Source of the DNA: Bifidobacteriaceae bacterium
Lineage (GTDB): Bacteria; Actinomycetota; Actinomycetes; Actinomycetales; WQXJ01
NCBI GenBank assembly: GCA_031278675.1
Contig: JAITJY010000205.1
Span: 1 to 9,276 of the forward strand
DNA length: 9,276 bases
Direction: 5' to 3'
Under the pieces are notes generated by a model, which worked only from the letters and a program-made list of their open reading frames with translations, was not told the origin of the DNA and did not search any database. Positions 5,651 through 9,276 of the stretch are shown here, one piece after another; the stretch's first letter is position 1, and each line of letters begins with the position of its first letter. Made by a program: the position numbers and the translations under genes.

Positions 5651-7495
5651 GCTGGTCAGCGCCGCGCGCCGTTCGGCTTGCACGTCCGGGTCCGGCACCG
5701 GGACCGCCGCGATCAGTTCTTTGGTGTAGCGCTCCTGCGGGTGGTGCAGGATCGCGGCGGCACTGCCCACTTCAATCAGGTGGCCCTGCGACATGACCGC
5801 GATCCGGGAGGCCACCAGTTCCACGACCGCGAGATCGTGCGAAATGAACAAACAGGCGAACTGATGTTCCCGTTGCAATTCGCTGAACAGGTCTAATACG
5901 GTAGCTTGGACCGATACGTCCAGCGCCGATGTCGGTTCGTCAGCAATCAGTAGTTTCGGTTTGAGTGCCAGAGCCCGCGCTATCCCCACGCGCTGACGCT
6001 GCCCGCCGGATAGCTCATGGGGGTAACGGTTGCGCAGCGAAGCCGGCAGTTTGACCTGTTCCAGCAGGTCAGCGACCTGCGCGTCGAGTGCCTTGCCCTT
6101 GGCAAGGCCGTGCAGCGCCAACGGCTCGCCAATCGATTGACCAATCGGCAGCCGCGGGTTGAGCGATGACCCCGGGTCCTGGAACACGATCGACACCCCG
6201 CGCCGCGCCCGCCTCAGGTCCGCCGGCTTGATCCCCGCCAGTTCATAACCCGCCACTTTCAGCGAGCCGTGTTCCACCGGCAACAATCCCACCACGGCCC
6301 GCCCGACAGTCGATTTGCCAGACCCGGATTCCCCGACCAGGCCCACCACCTCGCCCGGTTGGATCGCCAGGCTGAAATCCTCCACCGCCCGGAACGCCGG
6401 GGTCCGCCCCCGCCGCGGATATTCCAGCGTGACACCCTCGGCCACCAGCACGGCACCGCACCCCGGTTCGGCTGCGGTGAACGATGCCGTCACTCCGCCC
6501 GACCGCGCCAACCCTGCGGCGGTGGACGATGCCGTCACTCCACCCGGCCGCGTCTGCCCGGCGCCCGGCTCGGCGGCATCGGGCAATGCTGGCGGCCCGC
6601 CCGGCTCGGCAGCGGGTTTGGCGGCATCGGGCAATGCTGGCGGCGACGGCGACCACGTCGGCTCTACCGTCCCGGTTTCCCCAGGACCGAGTTCGAGCTT
6701 CGGGACCGCCGCCAACAAGAGCTGCGTGTAGGGATGGCGCGGTTCATAGAAAATCTGGCGCGCAGTCCCCGCCTCGACAATCCGGCCATCCTTCATCACG
6801 CAGATGCGATCCGCCATATCCGCCACCACACCCATGTCATGCGTGATCAAAATGATGCCGGAATCGATGCGGCGCCGCAGGTCACGCATCAAACCAAGAA
6901 TCTCGGCCTGGACGGTGACATCAAGGGCGGTGGTCGGTTCGTCGGCAATCAACAGCTTCGGGTCCAACACCAAAGCCTGGGCAATCATTGCGCGCTGGCG
7001 CTGCCCCCCGGACAACTGATGCGGATAGTAGTCGATCCGGGTCGCCGGGTCTGGCATATCAACCAGTTTGAGCAGCTCCAGGGCACGAGCCCGCGCCTCC
7101 GCCGGCCCCGCCGCGCTGTGCGCGCGGATTGTCTCCACGATCTGGAAGCCGATCGTGTAGACGGGGTTGAGGGCCGTCATCGGCTCCTGGAACACCACCG
7201 CGATCTGGGCGCCGCGGACGCCCTGCAACTCCGCCGTGCGCAAGCCGACCAGTTCACGGCCGAGCAGTTTGGCCGAGCCCGCCACCCGGGCGTTCGGAGG
7301 CAGCAGGCCGATCAGCGCCATCGACGATTGCGTTTTTCCGCTGCCCGATTCACCGACGATGGCGAGCACCTCGCCCGCGTGCACGTCATAGCCCACATCA
7401 ATCGCGGCGGGAAACCATTCACCTTCGACATAGAAATCGACGTTCAGGCCGCGGACCTCAAGGATTGTCTTGGGCGGGGGTGAGGTAGACGTCAT
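5627..7495 (-). CDS. Fused double ATP-binding protein of a peptide/nickel-type ABC importer (DppD-DppF fusion)
   Basis: This 622-residue protein carries two complete ABC ATPase domains in one chain, as in GsiA (YliA), and would power an inner-membrane importer from the cytosolic side. Domain 1 has Walker A GESGSGKT (48-55), signature LSGGQ (161-165), Walker B LLIADEP (181-187) and the switch His219. Domain 2 has Walker A GESGSGKS (388-395), LSGGQ (495-499), LLIADEP (515-521) and His553. All catalytic residues are present in both. Each half ends in the peptide-transporter C-terminal motif: HPYTQLLLAAVP near 254-265 and ERYTKELIAAVP near 588-599. Between them (about 280-345) is a low-complexity Ala/Pro/Gly linker made of duplicated segments. 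The ATG overlaps the stop of the preceding permease gene as ATGA, which implies translational coupling. Dipeptides, oligopeptides, nickel or glutathione are all possible substrates; sequence alone does not decide. Confidence 0.93.
   Translation of the reverse strand: MTSTSPPPKTILEVRGLNVDFYVEGEWFPAAIDVGYDVHAGEVLAIVGESGSGKTQSSMALIGLLPPNARVAGSAKLLGRELVGLRTAELQGVRGAQIAVVFQEPMTALNPVYTIGFQIVETIRAHSAAGPAEARARALELLKLVDMPDPATRIDYYPHQLSGGQRQRAMIAQALVLDPKLLIADEPTTALDVTVQAEILGLMRDLRRRIDSGIILITHDMGVVADMADRICVMKDGRIVEAGTARQIFYEPRHPYTQLLLAAVPKLELGPGETGTVEPTWSPSPPALPDAAKPAAEPGGPPALPDAAEPGAGQTRPGGVTASSTAAGLARSGGVTASFTAAEPGCGAVLVAEGVTLEYPRRGRTPAFRAVEDFSLAIQPGEVVGLVGESGSGKSTVGRAVVGLLPVEHGSLKVAGYELAGIKPADLRRARRGVSIVFQDPGSSLNPRLPIGQSIGEPLALHGLAKGKALDAQVADLLEQVKLPASLRNRYPHELSGGQRQRVGIARALALKPKLLIADEPTSALDVSVQATVLDLFSELQREHQFACLFISHDLAVVELVASRIAVMSQGHLIEVGSAAAILHHPQERYTKELIAAVPVPDPDVQAERRAALTSRLTGAVD
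6463..6658 (-). repeat. Duplicated segments coding the linker of the double ATPase
   Basis: Two in-frame duplications make up most of the linker. ACGATGCCGTCACTCC occurs at 6481 and again at 6526 (45 bp apart), coding GGVTAS(S/F)TAA. GGCGGCATCGGGCAATGCTG occurs at 6572 and again at 6620 (48 bp apart), coding PALPDAA. Both spacings are multiples of three, so copy-number change would keep the frame. Composition is Ala/Pro/Gly/Thr, probably disordered. Confidence 0.8.
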
Positions 7496-8703
7496 CGTGC
7501 AGCCTGCTTTCTGGCCGCACGGGCCATTTTGCGTTTAGACGGAATGCGGCGCTGGCGCGGGTCGAACGCGTCACGCAAACCGTCCCCGATAAAGTTGACA
7601 GACAAGGCGATCACAATAATAAAAACGCCTGGCCACCAGAACAGCCAGGGCCGTTGCGAAAACGCGGACTGGTATTCCGAGACCAGATTCCCCAAAGAAA
7701 TGTCGGGGAAATGAATCCCGAATCCTAGGTAACTGAGGGCAGTTTCCAACAGAATCGCGGAAGACATCAGTAGCGTCGCATTGACAATGATCACACCGAC
7801 CGCATTCGGTAAAATGTGTTTCACAATGATCCGGGCGCTGGAGGCCCCGGCGACCCGCGCGGCATCGACAAACTCGCGTTCACGCAGGCTCAAGAATTCG
7901 GCGCGCACCAGACGGCTCATGGCCATCCATTGCACAAAGGCCAGGGCTAAACCGAGGCTGAGCGCAGAGGCGCCGTTGAGCCAGCGCCCCAGCACCAACC
8001 CGATCACCATCACCGGAATAGCGATCATCATGTCCGTGAAGCGCATCAAGAAGGTGTCCGTCTTACCGCGGAAGAAGCCGGCGGTCGCACCCACAATCAC
8101 CCCGATCAGGGTCGCCAATAAGCCGATCAATACCATCACCGTGAGTGATTGCTGCGCCCCGCGCATTGTCATGGCAAACATGTCATGGCCCACAGTGTCC
8201 TGGCCAAAGGGATGCTCCCCGAAGTGAATGCCTTCGGTCCAAGAAATGGTCAACGTGGGGCGGCCGCGTTCCAATGCGATTGGATAAGTCTGGTGGTAGC
8301 TGTGTTTCCACCAGCCGGGGATCGGTCCCCACCCAATCGACGTGGTGACCAACACCACCACCGCGCCAAGCAGTCCCATGGCGATGATTGCCCCACGGTG
8401 ACGGAAGAACCGGCGGCGCACAATGCGTCCCTGCGACAACCCTTCGGTCGCCTTGAGTTCAATCGCGTTCTCGCCGCCGCCTGCGGCGGCGCGGTCCAGC
8501 CCTGGCGGCCCGCCGGGCGGCAGATCCAGCGGCACGTCGGCCCCCTGGCCGGGCGGCGCAGCCGCTCCCCCGCCGGGCGGCGCAGCCGCTCCCCCGCCGG
8601 GCGGCAGATCCAGCGGCACGTCGGCTCCCTGGCCGGGCGGCGCAGCCGCTCCCCCGCCGGGCGGCAGGCCCTGCGGCACGTCAGGCGGCGTCTGTGCGTT
8701 CAT
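7492..8703 (-). CDS. OppC/DppC-type ABC permease with a repetitive cytosolic N-tail
   Basis: This is one of the two membrane subunits of the peptide-type importer. The 403-residue product is about 100 longer than usual for the family. The extra length is the first 80 or so residues, a Pro/Gly/Ala tail built from PPGGGAAAPP and GQGADVPLD units. The normal protein begins near EGLSQGRIVRRRFFRHRGA (about residues 87-105), then a first membrane helix (about 105-122), an extracytoplasmic segment with GEHPFGQDTVGHDMF (162-176, a typical OppC motif) and five further helices. The cytosolic coupling loop EFVDAARVAGASSARIIVKH (277-296) contacts the ATPase. The C-terminus GDGLRDAFDPRQRR is standard. The ATG at 8703 overlaps the upstream permease stop (ATGA) and has GGGTG five bases before it; its own stop overlaps the ATPase start in the same way. 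GTG codons inside the tail could be alternative starts. Confidence 0.93.
   Translation of the reverse strand: MNAQTPPDVPQGLPPGGGAAAPPGQGADVPLDLPPGGGAAAPPGGGAAAPPGQGADVPLDLPPGGPPGLDRAAAGGGENAIELKATEGLSQGRIVRRRFFRHRGAIIAMGLLGAVVVLVTTSIGWGPIPGWWKHSYHQTYPIALERGRPTLTISWTEGIHFGEHPFGQDTVGHDMFAMTMRGAQQSLTVMVLIGLLATLIGVIVGATAGFFRGKTDTFLMRFTDMMIAIPVMVIGLVLGRWLNGASALSLGLALAFVQWMAMSRLVRAEFLSLREREFVDAARVAGASSARIIVKHILPNAVGVIIVNATLLMSSAILLETALSYLGFGIHFPDISLGNLVSEYQSAFSQRPWLFWWPGVFIIVIALSVNFIGDGLRDAFDPRQRRIPSKRKMARAARKQAAR
8509..8667 (-). repeat. In-frame tandem repeats coding the permease N-tail
   Basis: A block beginning CGCCGGGCGGCAGATCCAGC occurs at 8511 and 8595, 84 bp apart, identical over about 30 bases except for one position just after. 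Inside it, gggcggcgcagccgctcccc occurs at 8551, 8575 and 8635: two copies in direct 24-bp tandem and a third 60 bp on. All spacings (24, 60, 84) are multiples of three and code 8- or 20-residue units such as PGGGAAAP. The near-identity suggests recent expansion. Confidence 0.9.
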
Positions 8704-9276
8704 GCGTTCACCCTGATCCGGGGGTCAAGGCCGGCATAGATCAGATCGGCCACAATATTCGCGGCTACGGCGAGTGCGGCGGTGACCACGAAATAACCCA
8801 TCACGCCGTAAATATCACCCTGGCGCAACGCCTCAATAAACATGGTTCCCATGCCCCGCCAGGAAAAGATCCGCTCGGTAATGATCGCGCCACCGAACAC
8901 CATCGCAATGTCGATGGGGATCACGGTGGCCAGCGGAATGAGCGCGTTGCGGAAAGCGTGCCGCACCACCACCGTCCGTTCGTTCAGGCCTTTGGCCCGG
9001 GCCGTGCGAATATAATCCGCATTCATTACTTCCAGCATGGAGCCGCGGGTATACCGGGTATAACTGGCGAAGGTGATCAGCACCAGAGCCGTAGTCGGCA
9101 AGATCAGGTGCGTCAGCACATCAACCGTGGAGAACCAAAACGACCCGCCCAGTTCCGGTGTGACAGCACCAATGGTCCCGATGGGCCGCCCGGACACCCT
9201 AGGCGATGACACGTAGGCCGGCCAGGCCTGCATCAACCGGTCACCAAACACGAACAGCGACATGACCAACGCGCTG
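8700..9276 (-). CDS. OppB/DppB-type ABC permease (5' end missing)
   Basis: The C-terminal 191 residues of the other membrane subunit of the peptide-type importer are present; the family is usually 310-340 residues, so the first 120 or more residues lie past the right edge. Visible are the loop FSTVDVLTHLILPTTALVL, the permease coupling motif DYIRTARAKGLNERTVVVRH followed by AFRNALIPLATVI, the typical FGGAIITERIFSWRGMG segment, and the closing helix with the standard C-terminus YAGLDPRIRVNA. These are hallmark OppB features. The stop TGA overlaps the next permease's ATG by two bases, so it heads the visible part of a three-gene coupled operon (B, C, then fused D-F). A substrate-binding lipoprotein gene would be expected further upstream. 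A TTG and ATG near 9269-9261 are internal codons, since the frame stays open to the window edge. Confidence 0.94.
   Translation of the reverse strand, partial: SALVMSLFVFGDRLMQAWPAYVSSPRVSGRPIGTIGAVTPELGGSFWFSTVDVLTHLILPTTALVLITFASYTRYTRGSMLEVMNADYIRTARAKGLNERTVVVRHAFRNALIPLATVIPIDIAMVFGGAIITERIFSWRGMGTMFIEALRQGDIYGVMGYFVVTAALAVAANIVADLIYAGLDPRIRVNA

Noticed and set aside
6269..7483. A 404-codon plus-strand open frame.
   Set aside because: It lies wholly antisense to the double ATPase, whose Walker and signature motifs are intact in both halves. The translation is His/Arg-rich and resembles no family.

Overview
The window is compact, GC-rich DNA (by eye roughly mid-60s percent GC, many GTG/TTG starts) from an actinobacterium. 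The strongest lineage signal is an IclR-family regulator almost identical in layout to NdgR/AreB/LtbR, divergent from leuC-leuD, with murA directly after leuD. This order is typical of Actinomycetia; the absence of a hupS-like gene between leuD and murA is unlike Streptomyces and closer to Actinomycetales/Micrococcales. I cannot place it below class or order.

Layout. On the minus strand, 2936 down to 1 holds leuC, leuD and a murA truncated by the window edge, closely spaced and probably co-transcribed. A 167-bp intergenic region separates leuC from the plus-strand ndgR-type regulator (3104-3841) and contains an imperfect 20-bp palindrome just before the regulator start. Two GC-rich hairpins follow the regulator. 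Next on the plus strand are a degenerate extended-SDR (NAD-epimerase-like) protein (3972-4760), a 220-bp stretch of imperfect GC-rich tandem repeats, and a small membrane protein with a bacterial PH-like domain (5020-5625). From 5627 to the right edge, on the minus strand, lies the distal part of a peptide/nickel-type ABC importer operon: OppB/DppB-like permease (partial), OppC/DppC-like permease and a fused double-ATPase (DppD-DppF type). These three are joined by ATGA stop/start overlaps.

Function. LeuCD is the isopropylmalate isomerase of leucine biosynthesis, and its divergent IclR regulator probably controls it. MurA starts peptidoglycan precursor synthesis. The ABC operon probably imports oligopeptides or a related small solute; its substrate-binding protein is not in the window. 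The SDR-like and PH-like genes have no evident link to either neighbour.

The features least explained by ordinary annotation are three independent GC-rich repeat expansions: one intergenic, one in the cytosolic N-tail of the OppC-like permease and one in the linker of the double ATPase. Others are the displaced pseudo-SDR, and an inverted repeat spanning two convergent stop codons that lie 1 bp apart. I did not find a clear new multi-gene system, phage, insertion sequence, CRISPR array or RNA gene.
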